Shown here piece after piece: positions 1-5,832 of a stretch of 7,613 nucleotides of DNA. How positions within the stretch are numbered: the first letter of the stretch is position 1; the number at the start of each line of letters is the position of its first letter. The position numbers and the translations under genes are program-made. The stretch is from DASUZD01 sp036377055 (lineage in GTDB: Bacteria; Actinomycetota; Thermoleophilia; Gaiellales; Gaiellaceae), in NCBI GenBank assembly GCA_036377055.1, contig DASUZD010000040.1, positions 1-7,613 on the forward strand, read 5' to 3'. The notes beneath the pieces were generated by a model. That model was not told where the DNA came from, made no database searches, and was given only the letters and a program-made list of their open reading frames with translations.

Positions 1-803
1 GCGCTCGCGCGCAGCCCGAGCTCCTCGTCGAGGAGCGGCGGGTTCCAGAGCGCGATCGTCCGCTCTGCGCGCGGCGCCGCGTCGACGTCGACCACTGTCG
101 CCTCCGCGCCGAGCAGCGAGCGCGCGAGCTCGCCGGGGTTCGCGATCGTCGCGGACGCGAGCACGAACTGCGGCTCGGAGCCGTAGACGCGCGCGAGCCG
201 GCGCAGCCGACGCAGGACGTTCCCGACGTGCGAGCCGAAGACGCCGCGGTAGACGTGCGCCTCGTCGACCACGACGTAGCGCAGGTTGGCGAGCACGTCG
301 CCCCAGCGGTCGTGGTGCGGGAGCACGCCCACGTGGAGCATGTCCGGGTTCGTCAGGATCAGGTTTGCCCACTTGCGGATCTGCCAGCGGCGCTCGCTCT
401 CGGTGTCGCCGTCGTAGATCGCGCTGCGGACGCGCGGCACCTCGAGAGCCGCGAGCGCGCGGGCCTGGTCCTGCGCGAGCGCCTTCGTCGGGTAGAGGTA
501 GAGCGCGCGGTTCTTCGGCTGCGCTGCGAGCGCGCTCAGGACCGGGAGGTTGAACGCAAGCGACTTGCCGGACGCGGTGCCGGTCGTGACGATCACGTGC
601 TCGCCGCGCGCCGCGGCCCGCCATGCCTCGGCCTGGTGGGTGTAGAGCTCCGCGACGCCGGTGCGGACGAGCGCGCTCTCCAGTGCGGGGTCGAGGGCTT
701 CCGGGAACGGTTCGGTGCGGGCAGCGCGCGCGTCCTCGCCCCCGAGGTACGCGAGCTCCTCGCCCTCGAGGACGTCGGCCCAGAGATCGGGCGCGACGGT
801 CAC
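1..803 (-). CDS. DEAH-box helicase, MrfA/YprA-like (N-terminal part, truncated by window edge)
   Basis: I translated the minus strand from a GTG at 803-801 and it stays open to the window edge (267 complete codons). Superfamily 2 helicase motifs appear in order: a Q-motif-like THQAEAW near residues 55-61, Walker A TGTASGKS at 74-81, PTKALAQDQ at 105-113, TNPDML at 151-156, the DEAH box at 180-183 followed by VYRGVFGSH, and SATIANP at 217-223. The TGTASGKSLAF and DEAHVYRGVFGSH signatures are typical of the bacterial MrfA/YprA family, ATP-dependent 3'-5' helicases with a C-terminal DUF1998 metal-binding domain; Bacillus MrfA acts in mitomycin C lesion repair. Helicase domain 2 and DUF1998 would lie outside the window, so the subfamily is inferred. 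The GTG start overlaps the TGA of the upstream methyltransferase gene (GTGA), suggesting translational coupling. No strong ribosome binding site is visible, which fits coupling. Confidence 0.9.
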   Translation of the reverse strand, partial: MTVAPDLWADVLEGEELAYLGGEDARAARTEPFPEALDPALESALVRTGVAELYTHQAEAWRAAARGEHVIVTTGTASGKSLAFNLPVLSALAAQPKNRALYLYPTKALAQDQARALAALEVPRVRSAIYDGDTESERRWQIRKWANLILTNPDMLHVGVLPHHDRWGDVLANLRYVVVDEAHVYRGVFGSHVGNVLRRLRRLARVYGSEPQFVLASATIANPGELARSLLGAEATVVDVDAAPRAERTIALWNPPLLDEELGLRAS

Positions 804-1465
804 CGCACGGCTCGCAACGCGACGATGTACGGGTAGTCGCGGCCATGCGGCTCCTCGAAGCGCTCGAGCCGCAGGCTCGCGTCGAGGAAGCAGTGCAGGA
901 AGAGGCCGAGCGGGAGGTGCCACGCTCCGACCCTCGCGCGGACGCCGTCGCTCCAGATGCCCGGCGCCTCGCGCCGGAAGCTCGTATCGCGATACCCGGG
1001 ATAAAGCTCCGGGACCTCGCGGTCGTGGACGAACGCGTGCGGCCCGACGAAGCACGGGTGGATGCCGAGGTAGACGAACCGGCCGCCAGGCCGGAGAACG
1101 CGTGCCGTCTCGCGAACGGCGCCGGCGAAGTCGTCCATGTCGGTGTGGGTAAAGATCGACACTGCCGCGTCGAAGGTCGCGTCGTTGAACGGGAGCGCGG
1201 CGGCGTCGGCCCTCACGACGTGGAGCCCGCGCGCCAACGCGAGCCGCAGCTGATCCTCGGAGACGTCCACGCCCGTCGCGTCCCAGCCCGCCTCGACGAA
1301 CGCGGCGGTGTGCGCGCCCGTCCCGCAGCCGAGGTCGAGGAGCTTCCCGGGTCCCGGACCGAGGAGCCGGAGCACGATCGCGCGCGCCGAGCGGCCGGAG
1401 TCGCCGTCGGCGAACTCGGCGTCGTACCACTCGGCCAGGCCGTCGTAGCGCGCGGAGGTGTCCAC
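800..1465 (-). CDS. class I SAM-dependent methyltransferase
   Basis: This 221-residue protein has a Rossmann-type methyltransferase core. An N-terminal ARYDGLAEWYDAEF segment (residues 5-18) precedes motif I LLDLGCGTG at 42-50 (SAM glycine loop), the acidic end of strand beta2 GVDVS at 65-69, an ADAAALPF segment (motif II region), and the later VLRPGGRFVYLG motif. This is the Methyltransf_11 type of small-molecule or biosynthetic methyltransferase; the substrate cannot be read from the sequence. I chose the GTG at 1465-1463 because a TANNNT hexamer lies six bases upstream, as in leaderless actinobacterial genes, and family members usually begin just before the YDxLAxxYD segment. A longer reading from a GTG at 1507 adds 14 residues that look unlike a conserved extension and has no ribosome binding site. 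The stop overlaps the helicase start (GTGA), so the two genes are probably cotranscribed. A shared function with the helicase is not established. Confidence 0.85.
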   Translation of the reverse strand: MDTSARYDGLAEWYDAEFADGDSGRSARAIVLRLLGPGPGKLLDLGCGTGAHTAAFVEAGWDATGVDVSEDQLRLALARGLHVVRADAAALPFNDATFDAAVSIFTHTDMDDFAGAVRETARVLRPGGRFVYLGIHPCFVGPHAFVHDREVPELYPGYRDTSFRREAPGIWSDGVRARVGAWHLPLGLFLHCFLDASLRLERFEEPHGRDYPYIVALRAVR

Positions 1466-1471
1466 GGCTCG

Positions 1472-1500
1472 ATGGTAGTCGGTGCCTAGGCGACCCTCAC
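1472..1500 (-). promoter_or_regulatory. candidate leaderless promoter of the methyltransferase-helicase pair
   Basis: On the minus strand a TACCAT hexamer (1477-1472) matches the TANNNT -10 consensus and sits six bases before the GTG at 1465. A weak -35-like GTGAGG (1500-1495) lies 17 bases further upstream. With this spacing transcription would begin at or next to the start codon, giving a leaderless mRNA, which is common in actinobacteria. The match is short and the -35 is poor, so this is a candidate only. Confidence 0.35.
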
Positions 1501-1583
1501 GAGCCACGTTGGCGGTGATTACGGTCGCCCGTCACGCTGACGACTCCCGAGCGCGTCGCCCGCGTTGGAGCGTGGTTAATCTC

Positions 1584-1604
1584 TGGCGGCGCGGGCAGCC
1601 GCCA
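1584..1604. repeat. 7-bp perfect inverted repeat in the divergent intergenic region
   Basis: TGGCGGC (1584-1590) is followed after seven bases by its exact complement GCCGCCA (1598-1604). It lies between the divergent methyltransferase and HEPN genes, about 44 bases before the GTG at 1648. It could be an operator or a leader hairpin of the HEPN gene, but a 7-bp GC stem can occur by chance in DNA this GC-rich. There is no following T run, so it is not a standard terminator. Confidence 0.4.
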
Positions 1605-1647
1605 TCGGGGAGCGCTTGGAGCTCCGCGGCAGAAGCCTGCAGGCGGG

Positions 1648-3408
1648 GTGGCCGTGCCGAATCGTCGTCAACGCAAGCGTGCGGCTGCATCCCCACGACC
1701 CAGCTGCTCGTCGCAACCTAGAGTCCCAGCCACGACTGACGAACAGATCAGCGGCGATGAGATTGCGGTGATCCGGCAGTGCTACGAGGTTCAGCCGCGT
1801 GATTGGCTGGCGCTTGAGCCCGCCTACACGGGCGAGGGGGTGGCGCGCTTCACGACGAACCCGGGCATGATCAGCGGCCCGACGACTGTGCGCTATGGCG
1901 AGACTGGATCGCTCGCCGAGTTCAGCATGGCTGTAGATCGGTTCGAGGCCGAGACCGCGGTCGACGGATCCGACTCTCTCTTTGTCTTCGTCAACGCGCT
2001 TCCCGTTCCCGATTCGCCCGGATCGTTCAGTTTCGGCCCAGACTCGAACGAGTGCACCGCCGTCGAGCTCAGCGGCGAGGGGTTCACGCTCACGACAGAT
2101 CAGCGCTCCTCAGTGATCGCGAGCGCGAGCGACTCAACCGCGTTCTTTAGGCCGTACCGCACGATTGCTCGCTTCGCTGAGACGGCCGCTCCTCACTACT
2201 GGGTCGCGCCACTTCTGAATTTCGTGGTCGACTTCACGCGCGTGGCACCCTCGATCCAGGAACATCCGCTACGGACACGCGTTACCGCCCCCTATGTGGG
2301 AACCGAAGGTGCCCGGCGTGTCTATCACGAAATCTTCTACCGAGAGGGAAACGCGCTCATCCCGTTTCTCTGTGAGGGCGAGCCGGCCTTCATCGAACCC
2401 CTCGCCGACTACCCGGAGCGTCGGGCGCGTGTGGAGTCAGGAGAGAGCGTTGTTACAGCGGCGGCAGTTGGTCGCGTGCCAGCCGATTTCGATCTGGGCG
2501 CGCCAGACTGGTTTCCCGCAGACCTTGTGACCCTGCTCGGGCTAAGTTCCGGCCGCACGGTCGCGGTGCCCTTCGTCGAGATCCGTGGGAAAGCAGGAGA
2601 GCTCGTCGCGAGGATGCACGTCCGCATCGGCGACGCTGGCCAAAGCCGCGGCACCGCGTTGATCGACGAACAGTTCAATGGGACGACGGGAGCCTTGCTG
2701 ACGTCATTTCTCGTCTCCAACGTTCGCGACCAGGTTTGGTTCCGCGTCATGCTCAAACACCTCCTGCGCGCCTTTACCGGAGGAGGCACCGTCGAGGACC
2801 GCCTCAGCCATCTCTTCCGCGCGGTGGAAGGCGCCTGCGCAGGACTCGGACTCAACAGAGCCCGACCCCTCGAGGTCGAGGCGAGCGTTCGTAAAGAAGT
2901 CGAGAGCGGGATCACCGAGGTCATCGACAAGCTCAGCGAGATCGGCGGTCGCTCAACCGATCCCGACCGCGCGCGGATCGCACAACTTCAGAATCGCCTG
3001 CGCACGGTCACCGCCAACCGCCCCTCGTTTTCCATCCAACTCTTGGCGCTGCTCGAGAAGGTCGGACTCCCCGACGCTGGCTGGCTCGCTGACTTCAAGT
3101 TCCGAGCGAAGAACGAGCGACCCGGCGGGCAAGCCAGAAAGCCGACGAGATGGGCGAGTGCAGCCAGCGACTACCGCAACCGTATCTTCCACTCGGCCTT
3201 CATCGACTTCGAGACCTTCGACGTGGACAACGCCTTCGCGTTCATCGGACACGTCTCCGACGTCCTCGCGCGAGTCGTCTTCCACCTGACCGGCTTCGTC
3301 GGCGAATACAAGCCACCATGTGGATACGCCGGTGCGCTCACCTACGAACGGCCGAGCTGGGCACAGCCGGAGCGGCTTTCGGCCGAGGTCTTCCGCTACA
3401 CCAACTAG
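1648..3408 (+). CDS. large HEPN-domain protein with RNxxxH motif, candidate ApeA-like RNase
   Basis: The gene encodes 586 residues with no signal peptide or clear membrane segment. Three parts can be seen: a basic, probably disordered start (about 1-35); a long region (about 40-340) that looks beta-rich; and a helical C-terminal region (about 360-550). The last contains LSHLFRAVEGACAGLG near 386-401 and YRNRIFH at 509-515, giving a perfect R510-N-x-x-x-H515, the catalytic signature of HEPN ribonucleases. A beta-rich N-terminal part followed by a C-terminal HEPN domain is the layout of ApeA-type anti-phage proteins and related large HEPN proteins; that assignment is an inference from layout and motif. 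GC is visibly lower and codons ending in A or T are commoner than in the flanking genes, suggesting horizontal acquisition. No antitoxin or partner gene adjoins it. The start is uncertain: GTG at 1654 has a better-spaced GGCGGGG ribosome site than GTG at 1648. The reading frame itself is secure. Confidence 0.8.
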   Translation: MAVPNRRQRKRAAASPRPSCSSQPRVPATTDEQISGDEIAVIRQCYEVQPRDWLALEPAYTGEGVARFTTNPGMISGPTTVRYGETGSLAEFSMAVDRFEAETAVDGSDSLFVFVNALPVPDSPGSFSFGPDSNECTAVELSGEGFTLTTDQRSSVIASASDSTAFFRPYRTIARFAETAAPHYWVAPLLNFVVDFTRVAPSIQEHPLRTRVTAPYVGTEGARRVYHEIFYREGNALIPFLCEGEPAFIEPLADYPERRARVESGESVVTAAAVGRVPADFDLGAPDWFPADLVTLLGLSSGRTVAVPFVEIRGKAGELVARMHVRIGDAGQSRGTALIDEQFNGTTGALLTSFLVSNVRDQVWFRVMLKHLLRAFTGGGTVEDRLSHLFRAVEGACAGLGLNRARPLEVEASVRKEVESGITEVIDKLSEIGGRSTDPDRARIAQLQNRLRTVTANRPSFSIQLLALLEKVGLPDAGWLADFKFRAKNERPGGQARKPTRWASAASDYRNRIFHSAFIDFETFDVDNAFAFIGHVSDVLARVVFHLTGFVGEYKPPCGYAGALTYERPSWAQPERLSAEVFRYTN

Positions 3409-3652
3409 ACGCGTGGGCGCCTGGGCCACTTAGGTGATTGTGTCCGGTCCAGACGGATGCGATCGTCCCCCACTCGACGGTGATCGCGCGGAAGTTGCCG
3501 TCGGCGCCGACAGTCACTGCATCGTCCAGGGCCGAGGCCGGTCGCCGGTCTTCTCTCGGGTTCGCTCCCCCATGTCCATGTTCGGCAGGCTTGCGATAGC
3601 CGACCGCAGCACCGAGAGCTCCCCGGCGAGCATCGCCGACCGCTAACGTTCG
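3409..3652. other. spacer between the HEPN gene and the TPP riboswitch; no secure gene
   Basis: I find no gene here that I can support. The minus strand has an open frame across the whole spacer, and part of it (about 3430-3525) reads like coding sequence, with GC-rich third positions and peptide such as DAVTVGADGNFRAITVEW. It has no credible start, ribosome site or recognised domain, and it runs into both flanking features, so it is at best a decayed fragment. A short minus-strand ORF (3633-3514, 39 codons, ATG start) has no ribosome site. An imperfect hairpin with outer arms CCGAG (3532-3536) and CTCGG (3555-3559) could weakly terminate the HEPN transcript but lacks a T tract. A TAACGT hexamer at 3644-3649 resembles a -10 box but lies too close to the aptamer to give it an intact 5' arm. 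Confidence 0.4.
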
Positions 3653-3730
3653 GGTACCGGGGTGCCCCCAGACGGGGCTGAGATCACACCCGCTGAACCT
3701 GATCCGGTTCGTACCGGCGAAGGGAGTTTC
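3653..3730 (+). promoter_or_regulatory. TPP riboswitch (THI-box)
   Basis: The conserved THI-box core is present: CGGGGTGCC (3658-3666), GGCTGAGA (3675-3682), ACCCG (3688-3692), CCTGATCCGGT (3698-3708) and ACCGGCGAAGGGA (3713-3725). The expected helices can be drawn: P1 from 3653-3657 with 3726-3730 (one mismatch, one wobble), P2 CGGG with CCCG, P3 CCCC with GGGG, P4 CCT with AGG, and P5 CCGGT with ACCGG closed by a four-base loop. The aptamer binds thiamine pyrophosphate and lowers expression of the thi genes when TPP is plentiful. It stands directly before thiD. It ends one base before the thiD start codon and contains the thiD ribosome binding site, so control is probably translational by direct occlusion. 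There is no terminator or separate anti-Shine-Dalgarno hairpin between aptamer and gene. Confidence 0.97.
3720..3726 (+). promoter_or_regulatory. thiD ribosome binding site embedded in the riboswitch
   Basis: AAGGGAG at 3720-3726 is a strong Shine-Dalgarno sequence five bases before the TTG at 3732. The AGGGA part is the conserved 3' element of the TPP aptamer: its AGG pairs in P4 and its last G opens the 3' arm of P1. This site decides the thiD start and places it under direct ligand control. Confidence 0.8.
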
Positions 3731-3731
3731 G

Positions 3732-4508
3732 TTGGTTCCGCGTTGCTTGACCATCGCCACCTCTGACTCGGGCGGGGGCGCCGGCATCCAGGCCGACCTG
3801 AAGGCGTTCGCGGCCGCGGGCTGCCATGGCATGAGCGCGCTCGTCGCGCTGACGGCTCAGAACACGACGGCGGTCGCGGACGTCTTCGAGCTGCCGCCCG
3901 AGTTCGTCGTCGCGCAGCTCGACGCGGTGTTCTCCGACATCGGCGTCGACGCTGCGAAGACCGGGATGCTCTTCTCGCGAACGCTGATCGAGAGCGTCGC
4001 CGACTACCTCGCCGAGCACCGCGTGCCGCTCGTGGTCGATCCGGTGATGGTCGCGAGCTCGGGCGCACGCCTGCTCCAGGACGACGCGGTCGCGAGCTAC
4101 GTCGAGCGGCTCTTCCCGCTAGCGACGCTCGTGACGCCGAACCTGCACGAGGCGGAGGTTCTCGCGGGCGTTGCCGCACCGCCCGACGAGCTTGCGCGTC
4201 GCATCCACGACCTCGGCGCGGCCGCGGTCGTCGTCACCGGCGGTCACGGCGAGCTCCCTGGCGACACGTTCTACGACGGCCGCGAGCTCGTCACGATCGA
4301 GACCGAGCGGCATACCGTCGCAGCGACGCACGGCTCCGGCTGCACGCACTCGGCGACGCTCGCGGCGCACCTTGCGCGCGGCGAATCCGTCCTCGATGCT
4401 GCCCGCGCGGCCGCCCGTGCGGCCTCCGGCGCAGTGGCTCACGGGCTCGCGGAGCTCGGCGCCGGCGAGGGCCCGGTCGACGTCCTCCACGTGAAAGGAG
4501 CCCGATGA
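3732..4508 (+). CDS. thiD: hydroxymethylpyrimidine/phosphomethylpyrimidine kinase
   Basis: ThiD (258 residues, normal family length) uses ATP to convert HMP to HMP-phosphate and then HMP-diphosphate, the pyrimidine donor for ThiE, in the cytoplasm. It is a ribokinase-fold enzyme. Visible motifs are SDSGGGAGIQADLK at residues 11-24 (substrate loop), ALTAQNT, AAKTGML, VVDPVM (DPVM at 103-106), the TPNLHEAEVL segment, VVTGGHG, and the C-terminal anion-hole loop GSGCTHS with Cys204. One oddity: the usual Ala-Gly before SDS is Ala-Thr (Thr10). The TTG at 3732 is chosen because AAGGGAG lies five bases upstream; a second TTG at 3747 (residue 6) would lack such a site. It is the first gene after the TPP riboswitch, and its TGA overlaps the thiM ATG (ATGA). 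There is no ThiE or TenA fusion domain. Confidence 0.96.
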   Translation: MVPRCLTIATSDSGGGAGIQADLKAFAAAGCHGMSALVALTAQNTTAVADVFELPPEFVVAQLDAVFSDIGVDAAKTGMLFSRTLIESVADYLAEHRVPLVVDPVMVASSGARLLQDDAVASYVERLFPLATLVTPNLHEAEVLAGVAAPPDELARRIHDLGAAAVVVTGGHGELPGDTFYDGRELVTIETERHTVAATHGSGCTHSATLAAHLARGESVLDAARAAARAASGAVAHGLAELGAGEGPVDVLHVKGAR

Positions 4509-5299
4509 CGATCTCTCCTGGCGTGACGCTGCGGGCGCTGCGCGAGCGCAAGCCCCTCGTCCACCAGATCACGAACTACGTCGTCATGAACGAGACCGCG
4601 AACGCGACGCTCGCGCTCGGGGCACTGCCGGTGATGGCGCACGCGCGGGAGGAGGTCGAGCAGATGGTCGCGCTGGCCGGTGCGCTCGTGCTGAACATCG
4701 GCACCCTCTCGCCCGCGTGGGTCGAGGCGATGCTGGCGGCCGGACGGGCGGCGACCGAGCGCGGTATCCCGGTCGTGCTCGACCCTGTCGGCGCAGGCGC
4801 GACCTCGTACCGGACCGACACGGCCCGGCGGATCCTGGACGAGGTCGGCGTGACCGTTCTGCGCGGCAACCCCGGCGAGGTCGCCACGCTAGTCGGCGTC
4901 AGCGCGGAGGTTCGTGGCGTCGAGTCGATGGCGGTCGCGTCGGGCCCGAAAGAGCTCGCGGCGAAGGCGGCACACGCGCTCGGCTGCGTCGCGTCCGTGA
5001 CCGGCCCCGTGGATTACGTCTCCGACGGACAGCGCACGCTCTCGGTCGCGAACGGGCACGAGCTGCTCGCAGCGGTGTCGGGCACAGGCTGCATGTCGAG
5101 CGCGCTCACCGGCTGCTTCCTCGCCGCCAAGCCGGACGCGCCGGTCGAGGCCGCGGCAGAGGCGCTGGCCGCCTTCGGCGTGGCAGCGGAGGACGCGGCG
5201 CGAGACGCGAAGGGGCCGGGGAGCTTCCACGCCGGGCTCTATGACGCGCTGGCGGGGCTCGATCCGGAGACGCTCGACGAGCGCGCGCGGATCGAATGA
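4505..5299 (+). CDS. thiM: hydroxyethylthiazole kinase
   Basis: ThiM (264 residues) phosphorylates 4-methyl-5-(2-hydroxyethyl)thiazole with ATP to give the thiazole phosphate used by ThiE; it is a salvage enzyme of the ribokinase-like fold. Clear family motifs are PLVHQITNYVVMNETAN (17-33), LNIGTLSP, VVLDPVGAGA (DPVGAGA at 93-99), RGNPGEVATL, the SVTGPVDYVSDG segment, and the catalytic loop SGTGCMSSALTG with Cys196. Length and motif order are typical and nothing is missing. The ATG at 4505 overlaps the thiD stop and has its own strong AAAGGAG site (4494-4500), so it may be translated partly independently of thiD coupling. The next gene, thiE, begins within its stop codon. Its presence next to thiD and thiE indicates use of recovered thiamine breakdown products. 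Confidence 0.97.
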   Translation: MTISPGVTLRALRERKPLVHQITNYVVMNETANATLALGALPVMAHAREEVEQMVALAGALVLNIGTLSPAWVEAMLAAGRAATERGIPVVLDPVGAGATSYRTDTARRILDEVGVTVLRGNPGEVATLVGVSAEVRGVESMAVASGPKELAAKAAHALGCVASVTGPVDYVSDGQRTLSVANGHELLAAVSGTGCMSSALTGCFLAAKPDAPVEAAAEALAAFGVAAEDAARDAKGPGSFHAGLYDALAGLDPETLDERARIE

Positions 5300-5832
5300 G
5301 GCTCCACGCGATCGTCGCCGACCTCGAGACGGCGCGAGTGGCCGTCGATGTGGGAGCGACCGTGGTCCAGCTCCGCGTCAAAGGCACGACGGAGGAGGTC
5401 GTCGAGGCCGGTCGGGGCTTCCGCGACCTCGGCGTGACCTTCGTCGTGAACGACGACGTCGAGGCCGCGATCGAGCTCGGCGCCGACGGCGCCCACCTCG
5501 GACAAAGCGATGCCGGAGCCGAGCGGGCGCGCGCCGCGGGGCTGCTGCTCGGCCGGTCGGCGTCGACGCTCGAGCAGGCGCTCGCGGCGGACGCGGACTA
5601 CCTCGGCGTGGGGCCGATCTGGGCGACGCCGTCGAAGGACGACGCCGATCCGCCGATCGGGCTCGACCGGCTGCGCGAGATCTGCCGCGCCGTCGCGATC
5701 CCGGTCGTCGCCATCGGCGGCATCGACGCGACGAACGCCGCCGACTGCATCCGCGCCGGTGCGGCCGGCGTCGCCGTCATCCGCGCCGCAACCGATCCGG
5801 CACTTCGAGCGGCGATCGATGCGGCTCTCTGA
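5296..5832 (+). CDS. thiE: thiamine phosphate synthase, compact form
   Basis: ThiE joins HMP-diphosphate and thiazole phosphate into thiamine phosphate, releasing pyrophosphate. This 178-residue protein is a TIM barrel with the family motifs VVQLRVK (23-29), FVVNDDVEAA (49-58), GAHLGQSD (65-72; usually VHLGQ), GRSAST (86-91), GVGPIWATPSK (104-114) and VAIGGID (138-144). It is short: most relatives have about 200-220 residues. The N-terminal lead-in and the helix between QLRVK and VNDD are trimmed by roughly ten residues each compared with the Bacillus enzyme as I recall it. All recognisable substrate and Mg motifs remain, so it is probably active. The ATG overlaps the thiM stop (ATGA), and the stop lies 14 bases inside thiL. 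No strong ribosome site precedes it, which implies coupled translation from thiM. Confidence 0.96.
   Translation: MRLHAIVADLETARVAVDVGATVVQLRVKGTTEEVVEAGRGFRDLGVTFVVNDDVEAAIELGADGAHLGQSDAGAERARAAGLLLGRSASTLEQALAADADYLGVGPIWATPSKDDADPPIGLDRLREICRAVAIPVVAIGGIDATNAADCIRAGAAGVAVIRAATDPALRAAIDAAL

Noticed and set aside
228..836. Long plus-strand open frame over the helicase gene
   Set aside because: It is Arg-, Val- and Ala-rich with no recognisable domain, while the opposite strand gives an ordered set of helicase motifs. It is a GC-driven shadow.
623..1489. 288-codon plus-strand open frame
   Set aside because: It lies antisense to the methyltransferase and helicase genes, which have clear motifs, and has no family features of its own.
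3532..3559. Rho-independent terminator after the HEPN gene
   Set aside because: The stem is imperfect with short outer arms and no T tract follows; high GC makes such pairings common.
3514..3633. 39-codon minus-strand ORF in the spacer before the riboswitch
   Set aside because: It has an ATG start but no ribosome site, no recognisable features, and several overlapping frames look equally plausible.
1618..3634. Direct repeats (GAGCTCC near 1619 and 3616) as attachment sites flanking the HEPN gene
   Set aside because: The shared core is only seven bases, is a common GC-rich word, and neither copy lies in a tRNA gene.
3644..3649. TAACGT as a -10 box for the thi operon
   Set aside because: Transcription would start near 3656 and remove the 5' arm of P1, and no -35 stands 16-18 bases upstream.
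5510..5818. Upstream extension of the thiL frame
   Set aside because: The translation here is low-complexity Arg/Ser/Ala and overlaps thiE in another frame; ThiL homology begins exactly at the ATG at 5819.
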